64,000 nucleotides of DNA from CAYNZV01 sp965217095 (GTDB lineage Bacteria; Latescibacterota; UBA2968; UBA8231), in the NCBI GenBank assembly GCA_965217095.1, contig OZ244235.1, positions 4,836,001-4,900,000 on the forward strand, read 5' to 3'. The translations under genes and the position numbers were made by a program. This document shows positions 1 through 8,296 of the stretch, piece by piece; within the stretch, counting starts at the first letter, position 1; each line of letters opens with the position of its first letter. The notes below the pieces were generated by a model. The model was not told the origin of the DNA, ran no database searches, and worked only from the letters and a program-made list of their open reading frames with translations.

Positions 1-174
1 GTCGCGGATGAGGAGTTCGAGGAGTTTCTGTCGGCACGGGCGGAGGATTCGGGGATGAAGGTCGAGGAGTTGCGCCGATCCAAATGGGGGAATAACCTGC
101 GCAAGGAGCTGGAAGAAAATAAGGTCTTTGATTACCTCATCGAGCGCGCCGAGATCGAAGAGCAGAGCGTGTGA
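1..174 (+). CDS. tig: Trigger factor, C-terminal end (partial)
   Basis: The reading frame is open from the first base and stops at the TGA at 172-174, giving the last 57 residues of a protein that starts outside the window. The piece is acidic and helical (VADEEFEEFLSARAED, then LRRSKWGNNLRKELEENKVF), with the late helical pattern and the 'K..L..NKVFDYLIERAEI' ending typical of trigger factor, the ribosome-bound chaperone and prolyl isomerase. The position directly before clpP-clpX is the classic tig-clpP-clpX order, which supports the call as much as the sequence does. The N-terminal ribosome-binding and PPIase domains cannot be seen. Confidence 0.8.
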   Translation, partial: VADEEFEEFLSARAEDSGMKVEELRRSKWGNNLRKELEENKVFDYLIERAEIEEQSV

Positions 175-208
175 TGGGTCGCAACCTTGAAGCGGGGAGG
201 AAAACGGC

Positions 209-820
209 ATGTCGCTGATACCCATGGTCATCGAGCAAACGGGACGCGGTGAGCGCAGCTACGACATCTACTCTCGCTTGCTAAAGGAACGGATCGTATT
301 CATCGGAACTCCGATTAACGACCCCATCGCCAACATGGTGATCGCCCAGATTCTGTTTCTCGACTCGGAGGATCCGAAGAAAGAGATCTCTCTGTTCGTC
401 AATACCCCGGGCGGCTCGGTTGCGGCTGGAATGGCGATCTACGATACGATGAAATACATATCCGCCGACGTCGCGACCAACTGTGTTGGCCAGGCGTCCA
501 GCATGGGAGCGGTGTTGTTGGCTGGCGGCGCCCCGGGCAAACGCCAGGCGTTGCCCAATTCAAGGATTCTCCTCCACCAGCCGATGGGTGGGGTTGGAGG
601 TCAGGCTGCCGACATCGAAATCCACGCCAGAGAGATTATCAAGATTCGGCAGCAGCTGAACGAGATCTTGGCGGCGGATACGGGCAAACCGCTGGAACGC
701 ATCGAAAGGGACACGGAGCGAGATTTCTTCATGGGTCCGGAAGAAGCGATCGAATACGGCCTCATCGACCGGATAATCGAACCACAGGCTAAACACACCG
801 AGCAGGCGGCGTCAGCCTAA
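209..820 (+). CDS. clpP: ATP-dependent Clp protease proteolytic subunit ClpP
   Basis: Serine peptidase (family S14) that forms the tetradecameric chamber degrading proteins unfolded by ClpX or ClpA/C. The 203-residue protein matches the usual length. The catalytic triad is at Ser98 (GQASSMG), His123 (LLHQPMGG) and Asp172 (ERD). The start ATG at 209 has a good ribosome-binding site (GGGGAGG, 194-200) and yields MSLIPMVIEQTGRGERSYDI, a typical mature-like N-terminus with almost no propeptide. It lies 34 bp after tig and 28 bp before clpX, so the three are probably co-transcribed. Nothing unusual is seen. Confidence 0.97.
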   Translation: MSLIPMVIEQTGRGERSYDIYSRLLKERIVFIGTPINDPIANMVIAQILFLDSEDPKKEISLFVNTPGGSVAAGMAIYDTMKYISADVATNCVGQASSMGAVLLAGGAPGKRQALPNSRILLHQPMGGVGGQAADIEIHAREIIKIRQQLNEILAADTGKPLERIERDTERDFFMGPEEAIEYGLIDRIIEPQAKHTEQAASA

Positions 821-848
821 CCGACGCACCGGCGACCGACTAGACGTG

Positions 849-2096
849 ATGCGAAAAAGACCCCCGAAAAGCGACCCTCGTTGCTCATTCTGCGGCCGCA
901 GCGCCAACCAGGTGGAAAAGATCATCACGGGACCGTCCGTCCACATCTGCAACGAATGCGTCAAACTCTGCAACGAGGTCCTGGCAGAGGAGAAGCGTCA
1001 GACCCTGCCGTGGGAGACAGGCAGTCTTCCCAAGCCGACCGAAATCAGAGCATTCTTGGACGAATACGTCATTGGCCAGGAACAGGCCAAGAAAATTCTC
1101 TCCGTCGCCGTCTACAACCATTACAAACGCATTCGTTCTAACATCTCTATGGAAGGGGTGGAGCTGGAGAAGAGTAACATTCTTTTGGTCGGTCCCACTG
1201 GCACCGGCAAGACCCTGCTGGCCAACACCCTCGCCAAGGTGCTCCAGGTTCCTTTCTCCATCGCCGACGCAACGATCCTGACCGAAGCCGGGTACGTGGG
1301 CGAAGATGTGGAGAACATCCTAGTGCGTTTGTTGCAGGCCGCCGACTACGACGTGCAGCGGGCGGAGAAGGGTATTCTCTACCTCGACGAGATCGACAAG
1401 ATTGCCCGCAAGAGTGCGACCCCGGCGGTCAGCCGCGATGTTTCAGGGGAGGGGGTTCAACAAGCCCTCCTCAAGATCATCGAGGGAACCGTCGCCAATA
1501 TCCCCCCAAAGGGAGGGCGCAAACACCCCGAACAGCCGATGATCCAATTAAACACCCGCAACATCCTGTTTATTTGTGGCGGGGCGTTCGAAGGGTTGGA
1601 CAAGATTATCAGTCAGCGCGTCGGTCGCCGCATGATCGGATTCGGGTCTGCTGCACACGAACCCGAAGAGGCGGAGGGCGAGGAGATCATGGCGGATGTG
1701 CAGCCGGAAGATTTGTTGGCTTACGGATTGATCCCAGAGTTCGTGGGTCGGGTTCCAGTGGTCACCGCACTCGAAGCGCTCGGCGAGGACGATCTTTTTG
1801 ATATTCTCACCGAACCGCGCAACGCGATCATAAAACAGGCTCAGCGCCTTTTCGAAATGGATGGCGTCGAGCTGGTGTTTACGGAGGAAGCGCTGCGCAA
1901 GGTGGTCGATCTGACGGTCAAGAAAGGCACCGGGGCTCGCGGTCTCAGGTCCGTGCTCGAGCAGGCGATGATGGACATCATGTACGATGTGCCGTCGCAG
2001 GCGGATGTCACCAAACTCGAGATCACCGCGGAGATGATCGAAAAGGGTGTGGAGGAGATCGACGACGAGGACGAGTTGGAGCGCAAACGGGCGTGA
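849..2096 (+). CDS. clpX: ATP-dependent Clp protease ATP-binding subunit ClpX
   Basis: AAA+ unfoldase that recognises tagged substrates and feeds them to ClpP. From the ATG at 849 it is 415 residues; a GTG lies directly before it at 846. An N-terminal C4 zinc-binding domain is visible (CSFC near 12-15 and CNEC near 34-37), then Walker A GPTGTGKT (about 115-122), Walker B LYLDEID (about 178-184), the RKH pore loop (GGRKHPEQ) and the IGF loop (MIGFGS) that docks on ClpP. All elements for a working ClpXP are present and the ClpP partner is adjacent. It is followed after 22 bp by engB. Confidence 0.97.
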   Translation: MRKRPPKSDPRCSFCGRSANQVEKIITGPSVHICNECVKLCNEVLAEEKRQTLPWETGSLPKPTEIRAFLDEYVIGQEQAKKILSVAVYNHYKRIRSNISMEGVELEKSNILLVGPTGTGKTLLANTLAKVLQVPFSIADATILTEAGYVGEDVENILVRLLQAADYDVQRAEKGILYLDEIDKIARKSATPAVSRDVSGEGVQQALLKIIEGTVANIPPKGGRKHPEQPMIQLNTRNILFICGGAFEGLDKIISQRVGRRMIGFGSAAHEPEEAEGEEIMADVQPEDLLAYGLIPEFVGRVPVVTALEALGEDDLFDILTEPRNAIIKQAQRLFEMDGVELVFTEEALRKVVDLTVKKGTGARGLRSVLEQAMMDIMYDVPSQADVTKLEITAEMIEKGVEEIDDEDELERKRA

Positions 2097-2118
2097 CTCG
2101 ACCGGACACCCGCATGGC

Positions 2119-2739
2119 ATGGAGTTTTCAACCGCAGAGTTCGTCATTGGCGCCGCCAGCCCCGCAGACCTTCCCAACAACGGTTACGCCGAGATTGCGT
2201 TCGCTGGCCGCTCGAACGTTGGCAAATCCTCGCTCATCAACAAGCTGTTAAACCGCAGGAAGTTAGCACACACCAGCTCGACTCCTGGCAAAACTCGCCA
2301 ACTGAATTACTACTTGATTGACGAGAGATTCTACTTCGTCGATCTTCCCGGATACGGATACGTGCGCGGCGGAGTCAACCTGCGCAGTCAACTCGGTAAA
2401 CTGACGGAGGACTATCTTCAGACGCGGCAACAGCTTGTCGCGGTACTCCAGTTGATCGATGCGCGCAACGGCCCGACCGATCAAGACCTGGTCATGGTGG
2501 AATGGCTGCGCCAGCGCCACACAGATTTCTTGCTGGTTTTTACCAAGGTGGACAAGATGACCCGCAACAAATGGAACACGAAATTGCGGCGTTTGGAGTC
2601 GGATGGACACTTGGGAGGCCTCTCGTTCGTCTCCTTCTCTGCCACAACGGGCGAAGGCCGGCGCGACATCCAGCAATGGATGGGTGAAGCCTTGAATACC
2701 GCGCCGGAAGCCGCGGTTGCCCGGGGACCATTACACTAG
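2119..2739 (+). CDS. engB: Ribosome biogenesis GTP-binding protein EngB/YsxC/YihA
   Basis: Small essential GTPase of the TrmE-Era-EngA-EngB-Septin group that helps assemble the 50S subunit. The start is taken at ATG 2119 (MEFSTAEFVIGAAS), giving 206 residues; the frame is open upstream into clpX, but those residues do not look like family sequence. G motifs: G1 GRSNVGKSS (30-38), G2 region TSSTPGKTRQ (52-61), G3 DLPGYGYV (75-82), G4 TKVD, and a G5-like SATTGEG. Length and motif order are normal. It ends 2 bp before purA, so co-expression is likely. Confidence 0.95.
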   Translation: MEFSTAEFVIGAASPADLPNNGYAEIAFAGRSNVGKSSLINKLLNRRKLAHTSSTPGKTRQLNYYLIDERFYFVDLPGYGYVRGGVNLRSQLGKLTEDYLQTRQQLVAVLQLIDARNGPTDQDLVMVEWLRQRHTDFLLVFTKVDKMTRNKWNTKLRRLESDGHLGGLSFVSFSATTGEGRRDIQQWMGEALNTAPEAAVARGPLH

Positions 2740-2741
2740 TC

Positions 2742-4022
2742 ATGCCGGCCAAAATCGTATTAGGCGCGCAGTGGGGGGACGAGGGCAAGGCAAAGGTCGT
2801 GGACTACATGACCTTGAGTGCCGACATCGTGGCCCGCTACCAGGGCGGGGCAAACGCCGGTCACACGGTGCAGGTGGGCGACAGCACATTCGTGTTTCAC
2901 ATCATTCCCTCCGGCATCATTCACTCGGACAAGATCTGCGTTATCGGAAACGGAGTGGTGGCGGATCCCGTCGCCCTTATAGCGGAGCTGGACGAGCTCG
3001 AAAGCCGGGGGATTCGTGTTGCCGACCGTCTTTTCATCAGCGGCAATGCCCACGTGGTCATGCCCTATCACAAGGCGCTGGAGAAGGCAGCGGAGGAAGA
3101 CCCATCGGGGCTGACGATTGGCACCACCCTGCGAGGTATTGGTCCCTGCTACCGCGACAAGATCGACCGCTCCAACGGTGTCCGCATGACCGACCTTATG
3201 CGCCCCCATAAGCTCCGCGGCAAGTTGCGCTCGGCCATTCAGTCCAAGAATGAGATTTTGGCGCGCATATACGCTACCGATGTGATCGAGGAGAACGGTA
3301 CCATTGATGAATTCGTCGCGTATGGCAAGCGCCTACAACCGTACATAACCGACACATCCGCGCTCCTCAACAACGCCCTCGATGCCGGGAAGACGGTCCT
3401 TTTCGAAGGCGCCCAGGGCACGCTGCTGGACGTTGACCACGGTACCTACCCGTTCGTGACCTCCTCGAACACGACGGCGGGCGGGGCGTGCACAGGAAGC
3501 GGAGTCGGCCCCACGCGGATAGCCGAAGTAATCGGTGTTACCAAGGCCTACACAACCCGTGTCGGCAACGGTCCTTTTCCGACGGAATTGGACGACGAAA
3601 ACGGCGAGCGCATTCGTGCTATCGGACACGAGTACGGTGCGACTACCGGGCGTTCCCGCCGTTGCGGCTGGTTCGACGCTCCGATCGTTCGGCTCGCCGG
3701 GCGAATCAACGGTTTGACCAGCATAGCCCTCACGCGCCTGGATGTGCTAGACACCCTCGAGCGGCTGAAGCTGTGCGTGGCATACGACTGCGACGGCACC
3801 GAGCTGTCCGAGTTCCCATCCGACCCAGAACAGCTGGAAAACTGCAAACCGATCTACGAGGAGTTGCCAGGGTGGCAGACAGAAACCACGTCCGCACGTC
3901 GTTTCAACGATTTACATCCTAACGCTCGTCGTTACGTCGACCGCATTTCGGAGCTGACGGGACGACCCGTTTCCCTGATTTCCGTCGGACCCGAGCGCGA
4001 GTCCACTATCGACGTCTCCTAG
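2742..4022 (+). CDS. purA: Adenylosuccinate synthetase PurA
   Basis: Catalyses the GTP-dependent joining of IMP and aspartate, the first committed step from IMP to AMP. The 426-residue protein has the N-terminal GTP-binding segment (WGDEGKAK, 11-18) with catalytic Asp13, and GGANAGHT with His41. Later motifs include the IMP-binding stretch LFEGAQGTLLDVDHGTYPFVTSSN (split here only by description) and GATTGRSRRCGWFD. The second glycine of the usual GDEGKGK is alanine. The TAG stop (4020-4022) is also the last part of the 4-bp target site of an IS1380-type element, so the insertion only touched the stop codon and left the protein intact. Confidence 0.96.
   Translation: MPAKIVLGAQWGDEGKAKVVDYMTLSADIVARYQGGANAGHTVQVGDSTFVFHIIPSGIIHSDKICVIGNGVVADPVALIAELDELESRGIRVADRLFISGNAHVVMPYHKALEKAAEEDPSGLTIGTTLRGIGPCYRDKIDRSNGVRMTDLMRPHKLRGKLRSAIQSKNEILARIYATDVIEENGTIDEFVAYGKRLQPYITDTSALLNNALDAGKTVLFEGAQGTLLDVDHGTYPFVTSSNTTAGGACTGSGVGPTRIAEVIGVTKAYTTRVGNGPFPTELDDENGERIRAIGHEYGATTGRSRRCGWFDAPIVRLAGRINGLTSIALTRLDVLDTLERLKLCVAYDCDGTELSEFPSDPEQLENCKPIYEELPGWQTETTSARRFNDLHPNARRYVDRISELTGRPVSLISVGPERESTIDVS
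4019..4022. repeat. Target-site duplication, left flank of IS copy 1 (CTAG)
   Basis: CTAG sits directly before the left end of IS copy 1; the right flank (5661-5664) reads CTAA. One base differs. Joining the flanks restores purA ending in TAA or TAG with the next start codon (5672) 7 bp after the joined 4-bp site, which supports these exact boundaries. Confidence 0.7.
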
Positions 4023-5660
4023 CCTGAATTATTCATAAAAATGCGGTGATTCTCTGTACAACTGGTTGTTTTTCCCTATGTTAGGGTTAGCCACAAACAA
4101 CAACCAATCAAGAGGACCACCGCAGATGGAAACTTCGCAGATTACGCTGTCGTTTGCAAACATCTCGGGCAAGATGATCGAAGCTGATTTTGACGGTGGC
4201 ACGACCACCAGCGATGGGGGCGCCCTGCTTCTGCGACAGGCGGAAGCCCGCACCGGGATCGTCGACCGAATCGTGGCGGCGATGTCGGATCGGCGACATC
4301 AAAGCTATATCGACCATACGTATACTGACCTCATCCGGCAGCGCGTATTCCAGATCGCCTGTGGGTACGAGGACGCCAATGACAGTGACGACCTGCGTTG
4401 CGATCCGGGTCTGAAAACCGCGTGCGACCGTCTGCCCCTGACAGGAGACGATTTGGCCAGTCAACCGACCATGTCTCGTTTGGAAAACAGTGTCAGCCGC
4501 TCGGATCTGTATCGCATCGGGCTCGCGGTGCTGGAAATATTCATTGAGTCTTACGACCAGCCGCCCAAGAAGCTGACTATAGACATCGACGACACGGACG
4601 ATCCGACGCACGGCGCACAGCAACTGACGTTGTTCCATGCCTACTATGACGAGTATTGCTATCTGCCGGTCCATCTCTACGAAGGGGAGTCGGGCAAGTT
4701 GATCACGACCCTGCTGCGACCCGGTCGTAGAATGCGAGGCCGAGAGGCGGCAGCCATCCTCAAACGCGTGTTGGATCATTTGATCATGGTGTGGCCGAAG
4801 ACGAAGATCACCTTACGAGGCGACTCGCACTTCAGCACCCCTGAGGTGCACGACCTGTGCGACGGATACGGTATTGATTTCATTCTGGGACAGGCGCTCA
4901 ACAACAAGCTCAAAGCCCTCGGCGAACCGCTGATGGAGCTGACGGCGGCGCTGGCCGAGCAGAGCGATGAACCGGTGCGGCTTTTTGACCGCTTCGAGTA
5001 TCAGGCCAAGAGCTGGCCCCGACCGCGCCAGATTATCTACAAGGCCGAGATCACGCAGCGCAAAGCCAACCCGCGCTTCGTGGTGACCAATATCCGCAAC
5101 CGCACCCCCGAGTTTCTATATGAGAAGGTCTACTGCGCTCGCGGACGGTCGGAAGGCTTCATCAAGAATCACAAGACCTACTTGCAGTCCGACCGCACCT
5201 CCTGCCACCGATTCTCGGCCAACCAATTTCGCCTCTTCCTGCACAGCGCGGCCTACGTGCTGCTGCACACAATCCAACAGATTGGCATGCGCGGCACTCA
5301 ATGGACGACGTCTAACTTTGACACGATCCAACTCCGCGTGCTCAAAGTCGGCGCCCGAGTGCGGGAGCAAGCCACCAAGGTCCGTTTTCACTTTCCGACA
5401 TCGTACCCGCTCAAGGATCTGATGCGGACCGTCGTCCTCAACCTCGATACCTCATAATGCTTTGCGATGTCGCCCACCACAGCCACGCACACGCTCCACT
5501 AAGGGGCCCGACTGTCCCAATGACATCCAAACGAGGCTCAGATCTCCAGAGACAACACCTCGACGACCGACAGCACTCGATCAACCCGCTACCAAAACGT
5601 CCAGCCATTGACCAGCGCATCGAATTCGTCCGCTTGGTGCGGATTCATGAATAATTCAGG
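4023..5660 (+). mobile_element. IS1380-family insertion sequence, copy 1 (intact)
   Basis: A 1638-bp element with terminal inverted repeats: the left end starts CCTGAATTATTCATAAAA and the right end, read inward on the minus strand, starts CCTGAATTATTCATGAAT, so the outer 14 bp are identical. It carries one full transposase gene on the plus strand and about 200 bp after it with no gene that I can support. Near the left end, a nested hairpin (TGGTTGTT 4063-4070 with AACAACCA 4099-4106, and inside it CCCTA/TAGGG at 4074-4086) precedes the transposase. This is a common way for an IS to limit expression from outside promoters. It separates purA from the methylisocitrate lyase gene. Confidence 0.92.
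4126..5457 (+). CDS. IS1380-family DDE transposase (copy 1)
   Basis: Moves the surrounding element by DNA cleavage and strand transfer with a DDE active site. I chose ATG 4126 (METSQITLSFANISGK, 443 residues) because an AGAGGA ribosome-binding stretch precedes it and the second IS copy starts the same way; the frame is open from 4066. Visible motifs are the N-terminal FDGGTTTSDGGALLL typical of the IS1380 group, the first acidic site in IDIDDTDDPTHGAQQ, the second in LRGDSHFSTPEVHD, and the glutamate region CARGRSEGFIKNHK followed by SDRTSCHRFSANQFR. The gene is uninterrupted, so this copy is likely active and could also act in trans on copy 2. Confidence 0.93.
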   Translation: METSQITLSFANISGKMIEADFDGGTTTSDGGALLLRQAEARTGIVDRIVAAMSDRRHQSYIDHTYTDLIRQRVFQIACGYEDANDSDDLRCDPGLKTACDRLPLTGDDLASQPTMSRLENSVSRSDLYRIGLAVLEIFIESYDQPPKKLTIDIDDTDDPTHGAQQLTLFHAYYDEYCYLPVHLYEGESGKLITTLLRPGRRMRGREAAAILKRVLDHLIMVWPKTKITLRGDSHFSTPEVHDLCDGYGIDFILGQALNNKLKALGEPLMELTAALAEQSDEPVRLFDRFEYQAKSWPRPRQIIYKAEITQRKANPRFVVTNIRNRTPEFLYEKVYCARGRSEGFIKNHKTYLQSDRTSCHRFSANQFRLFLHSAAYVLLHTIQQIGMRGTQWTTSNFDTIQLRVLKVGARVREQATKVRFHFPTSYPLKDLMRTVVLNLDTS

Positions 5661-5664
5661 CTAA
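5661..5664. repeat. Target-site duplication, right flank of IS copy 1 (CTAA)
   Basis: CTAA immediately follows the right inverted repeat. It matches the left flank CTAG at three of four positions. The same CTAA also stands at the left side of IS copy 2 (20688-20691). Confidence 0.65.
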
Positions 5665-5671
5665 CAGTCCG

Positions 5672-6577
5672 ATGTTGCCCGAAATCGAGCCCAGGTCGCC
5701 CGGCGCCAGACTCCGAAGTTTGATCGCCGAAAAGACGGTCGTCCTTCCGGGTGCCTTCAATGCCGCAGTCGGGCTTCTGGCACAGGAGGCGGGATTCGAA
5801 GCGGTCTACATCTCCGGGGCCGGTCTCGTCAACGGCACCGCGGGATACCCGGACATCGGCCTGTTCACTATGGATGAAATGGCGACCCAGGCGAGTTACA
5901 TCGCCCGGTCGCTACACGTACCCGCGATCTGCGACGCCGACACCGGCTTCGGCGAGGTGCTGCAAGTAATGCGAACGGTGCAGGCGTATGAGCAGGCGGG
6001 GTTGGCTGGGCTGCACCTGGAGGATCAGGTCGCGCCGAAACGCTGCGGACATCTGGATGGCAAGAGCCTGATATCGATCGCCGATATGGAACGCAAACTA
6101 GCGGCGGCCGCGGCCGCTCGGTCCAGCGAGGACTTTTTCTTGATCGCTCGCACCGATGCCCGCAGCGTGGAAGGGTTCGAAGCCAGCGTCGAACGGAGCT
6201 TGCGGTATCTGGAGGCCGGCGCCGACGGCATTTTTCCCGAAGCTTTGGAATCTCGAGATGAGTTTGCCGAATTTGCCGAGCGGGTGGACGCAGCTCTCAT
6301 GGCGAACATGACTGAGTTCGGCAAGTCCCCGGTCATTTCAGCGGAGGAATTTGCAGAAATGGGGTACCGCATGGTCATCTTTCCCATGACCGCGTTTCGA
6401 GTCATGATGAAATCGGCGGAGGAGCTGTTTCAAGATCTTTACGCCAAAGGCACCCAGCTCGATTGGCTCTCGCAGATGCAGACCCGAGAAGAGCTCTACG
6501 CTCTTTTGCGCTACGACGAGTATGCCAAGATCGATTCCGCTGTTGCGAGGAGGGTTGAGGACGGATCAAAGATCTAA
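5672..6577 (+). CDS. prpB: 2-methylisocitrate lyase (isocitrate lyase/PEP mutase family)
   Basis: Predicted to split 2-methylisocitrate into pyruvate and succinate, the last step of the methylcitrate cycle for propionate use. The 301-residue length is normal for PrpB and too short for glyoxylate-cycle isocitrate lyase. Visible features are ICDADTGFGE (Mg-binding aspartates near 88 and 90), the catalytic-loop motif PKRCGH (122-127) with its cysteine, IARTDAR and the late NMTEFGKSP stretch. It is followed 30 bp later by a citrate/methylcitrate synthase, which favours the propionate role; no methylcitrate dehydratase is in view. Before the IS arrived it would have started about 10 bp after purA, so it may have lost read-through from the purA transcript. 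Confidence 0.87.
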   Translation: MLPEIEPRSPGARLRSLIAEKTVVLPGAFNAAVGLLAQEAGFEAVYISGAGLVNGTAGYPDIGLFTMDEMATQASYIARSLHVPAICDADTGFGEVLQVMRTVQAYEQAGLAGLHLEDQVAPKRCGHLDGKSLISIADMERKLAAAAAARSSEDFFLIARTDARSVEGFEASVERSLRYLEAGADGIFPEALESRDEFAEFAERVDAALMANMTEFGKSPVISAEEFAEMGYRMVIFPMTAFRVMMKSAEELFQDLYAKGTQLDWLSQMQTREELYALLRYDEYAKIDSAVARRVEDGSKI

Positions 6578-6607
6578 GAAACAATCCACTATGCCGGGAT
6601 TGATGCC

Positions 6608-7738
6608 GTGAATACGGAAGATTACAGTCCAGGTCTCGAGGGGATCGTCGCCGGCGAGTCGGCTATTTCCAGCATTGATGTTCAGCGCAACCGGTTGCTA
6701 GTCCGCGGGTACGACCTGGTCGACCTCAGCGAACACTGCAGGTTCGAAGAGGTCGCTTATCTCTTACTCCACGATGACCTTCCCAACGCAGCGGCACTTT
6801 CCGAATTTGAGAACACCATCATTCTCCGCCGCGGCCTGAGTGATCCCACTCTCGAATTGCTGCGGCGCGCGCCGCTCCGGTCCCACCCAATGAGCTTGCT
6901 GAGAACGGCTGTCTCGGGGTTGTCGCTGGAGGATCCGAATGCGGGTGACCGCAGCATCGAAGCCGAACGACGCAGGGCGGTGGAGCTGTTGGCGAAGATA
7001 CCCACTATCATCGCGGCCGGCTACCGCCTCGCATCGGGCGTAGAACCTGTTGCTCCGAAACCGGAATACTCCCAAGCAGCCAATCTGCTGTATATGTTGC
7101 GCGGCTCAGAACCCGACGATCACAAAGTCGCCGCTTTGGACGTCTCTTTGATACTCTACGCCGAACACGGGTTTAACGCGTCGACCTTTACGGCTCGAGT
7201 AGTGGCGTCGACCCTGAGCGACCTCTATGCCAGTATCGTAGCAGGCATTGGCGCACTGGCGGGACCTCTGCACGGGGGGGCGAATGAGAAAGCGATGGAG
7301 ATGCTCGAACAGATCGGTTCAGCGGAGGTGGCCGAGAAATGGGTGTTGGACGCGCTGGCCGAGAAGCGAAAGATCATGGGTTTCGGTCACCGCGAGTACC
7401 GAACCGGCGACTCTCGCGTTCCGATCATGAAACAGGTTGGCCGCAAGCTTGCAACTATTCTGGAGGACTCCCGCTGGGTCGATATCGCCGATGTGGTCGA
7501 GCGCACGATGGACCGCGAGAAAGGTATTTTTGCGAACGTCGACTTCCCCTGTTCGTATGTCTACTACATGCTGGGAATTCCCATTCCGCTCTACACTCCG
7601 ATCTTCGTCTCGAGCCGGGTAACCGGGTGGGCAGCTCACATCATGGAGCAGCTCGCCAACAACCGCATCATTCGGCCTGCACACCTTTACCGCGGACCCG
7701 CTTGGCGTCGTTTCACGCCTCTCTCAGAGCGAGGGTGA
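6608..7738 (+). CDS. prpC: 2-methylcitrate synthase / citrate synthase
   Basis: Condenses propionyl-CoA (or acetyl-CoA) with oxaloacetate. The 376-residue protein has the citrate synthase catalytic residues: His187 (EHGFNAST), His222 (GPLHGGANE), His261 (MGFGHREYR) and Asp312 (NVDFPCSYVYY). The ending YRGPAWRRFTPL is typical of the short, methylcitrate-synthase-like group. The start is GTG at 6608 (MNTEDYSPGLEGIVAGES), without a strong ribosome-binding site. Its pairing with the methylisocitrate lyase gene suggests methylcitrate synthase, but sequence by eye cannot exclude a role as the main citrate synthase. The 3' end overlaps the convergent DUF4416 gene by 15 bp. Confidence 0.85.
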   Translation: MNTEDYSPGLEGIVAGESAISSIDVQRNRLLVRGYDLVDLSEHCRFEEVAYLLLHDDLPNAAALSEFENTIILRRGLSDPTLELLRRAPLRSHPMSLLRTAVSGLSLEDPNAGDRSIEAERRRAVELLAKIPTIIAAGYRLASGVEPVAPKPEYSQAANLLYMLRGSEPDDHKVAALDVSLILYAEHGFNASTFTARVVASTLSDLYASIVAGIGALAGPLHGGANEKAMEMLEQIGSAEVAEKWVLDALAEKRKIMGFGHREYRTGDSRVPIMKQVGRKLATILEDSRWVDIADVVERTMDREKGIFANVDFPCSYVYYMLGIPIPLYTPIFVSSRVTGWAAHIMEQLANNRIIRPAHLYRGPAWRRFTPLSERG

Positions 7739-8293
7739 GCCGTCGTCTACCCTTGAGCGACGCCGTTTTTGCAACAGGGTATCCCTGATTCCCAATAGGA
7801 ACGATTGCACCACCGGGGTCTGGTAGTCAGGGTAGGTCCATTGTTGCAGTTGGCATTTTCCCTTTTGGAATAGCAACGTCGTTTCGGCGAACAGTCCGGG
7901 GCCTATGCAGATGCGGTGTCCGCTGTATTTCGTCGTCGCCAGCACCAGACTCTCTACCGTGATCAGGCCGGGGTCGATGTTGGCGCGCCGCCGGAGCTTT
8001 CCTCGCTTCTCTTCAGCCAGTTCTCTCTCGATCTCCATGGTCTTCCGTTTTACGTCATAGAGTGCAGCGGGGTCCACGGGATCGCCCACGCGGAACAGCT
8101 GCTTGATCAGACCATCACCCATCTCGTCACGGTAGTAGGTCGAGAACTCGAACCGGTAGGTAGGACTGCAACTGGTGATCGGCCCGATGCGGCGCTCAAT
8201 CCTCTCTGAGGCTTGTGCCATCTCCGACGCGCTTGGAGTCAGGGCGGCACAGATCAGGACGGCGGGTTCTACCGGTTGCTCGAAGATGGGCAT
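7724..8293 (-). CDS. DUF4416 family protein
   Basis: A 189-residue soluble protein without signal or membrane segment. The pattern of an N-terminal LICAALTPSASEMAQA, then RIGPITSCSPTYRFEFSTYYRDEMGDGLIKQ, then RRANIDPGLITVESLVLATTKYSGHRI (here quoted only in part) and WTYPDYQT fits the uncharacterised DUF4416 family as I recall it. No biochemical function is known to me. It begins 3 bp after the MATE transporter gene on the same strand, so the two are one transcription unit, and its end overlaps prpC convergently. Confidence 0.75.
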   Translation of the reverse strand: MPIFEQPVEPAVLICAALTPSASEMAQASERIERRIGPITSCSPTYRFEFSTYYRDEMGDGLIKQLFRVGDPVDPAALYDVKRKTMEIERELAEEKRGKLRRRANIDPGLITVESLVLATTKYSGHRICIGPGLFAETTLLFQKGKCQLQQWTYPDYQTPVVQSFLLGIRDTLLQKRRRSRVDDGSPSL

Positions 8294-8296
8294 TGC

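Noticed and set aside
2060..2118. Longer N-terminus for EngB starting within clpX
   Set aside because: The added residues (WRRSTTRTSWSANGRD) are not family-like; ATG 2119 gives the normal start.
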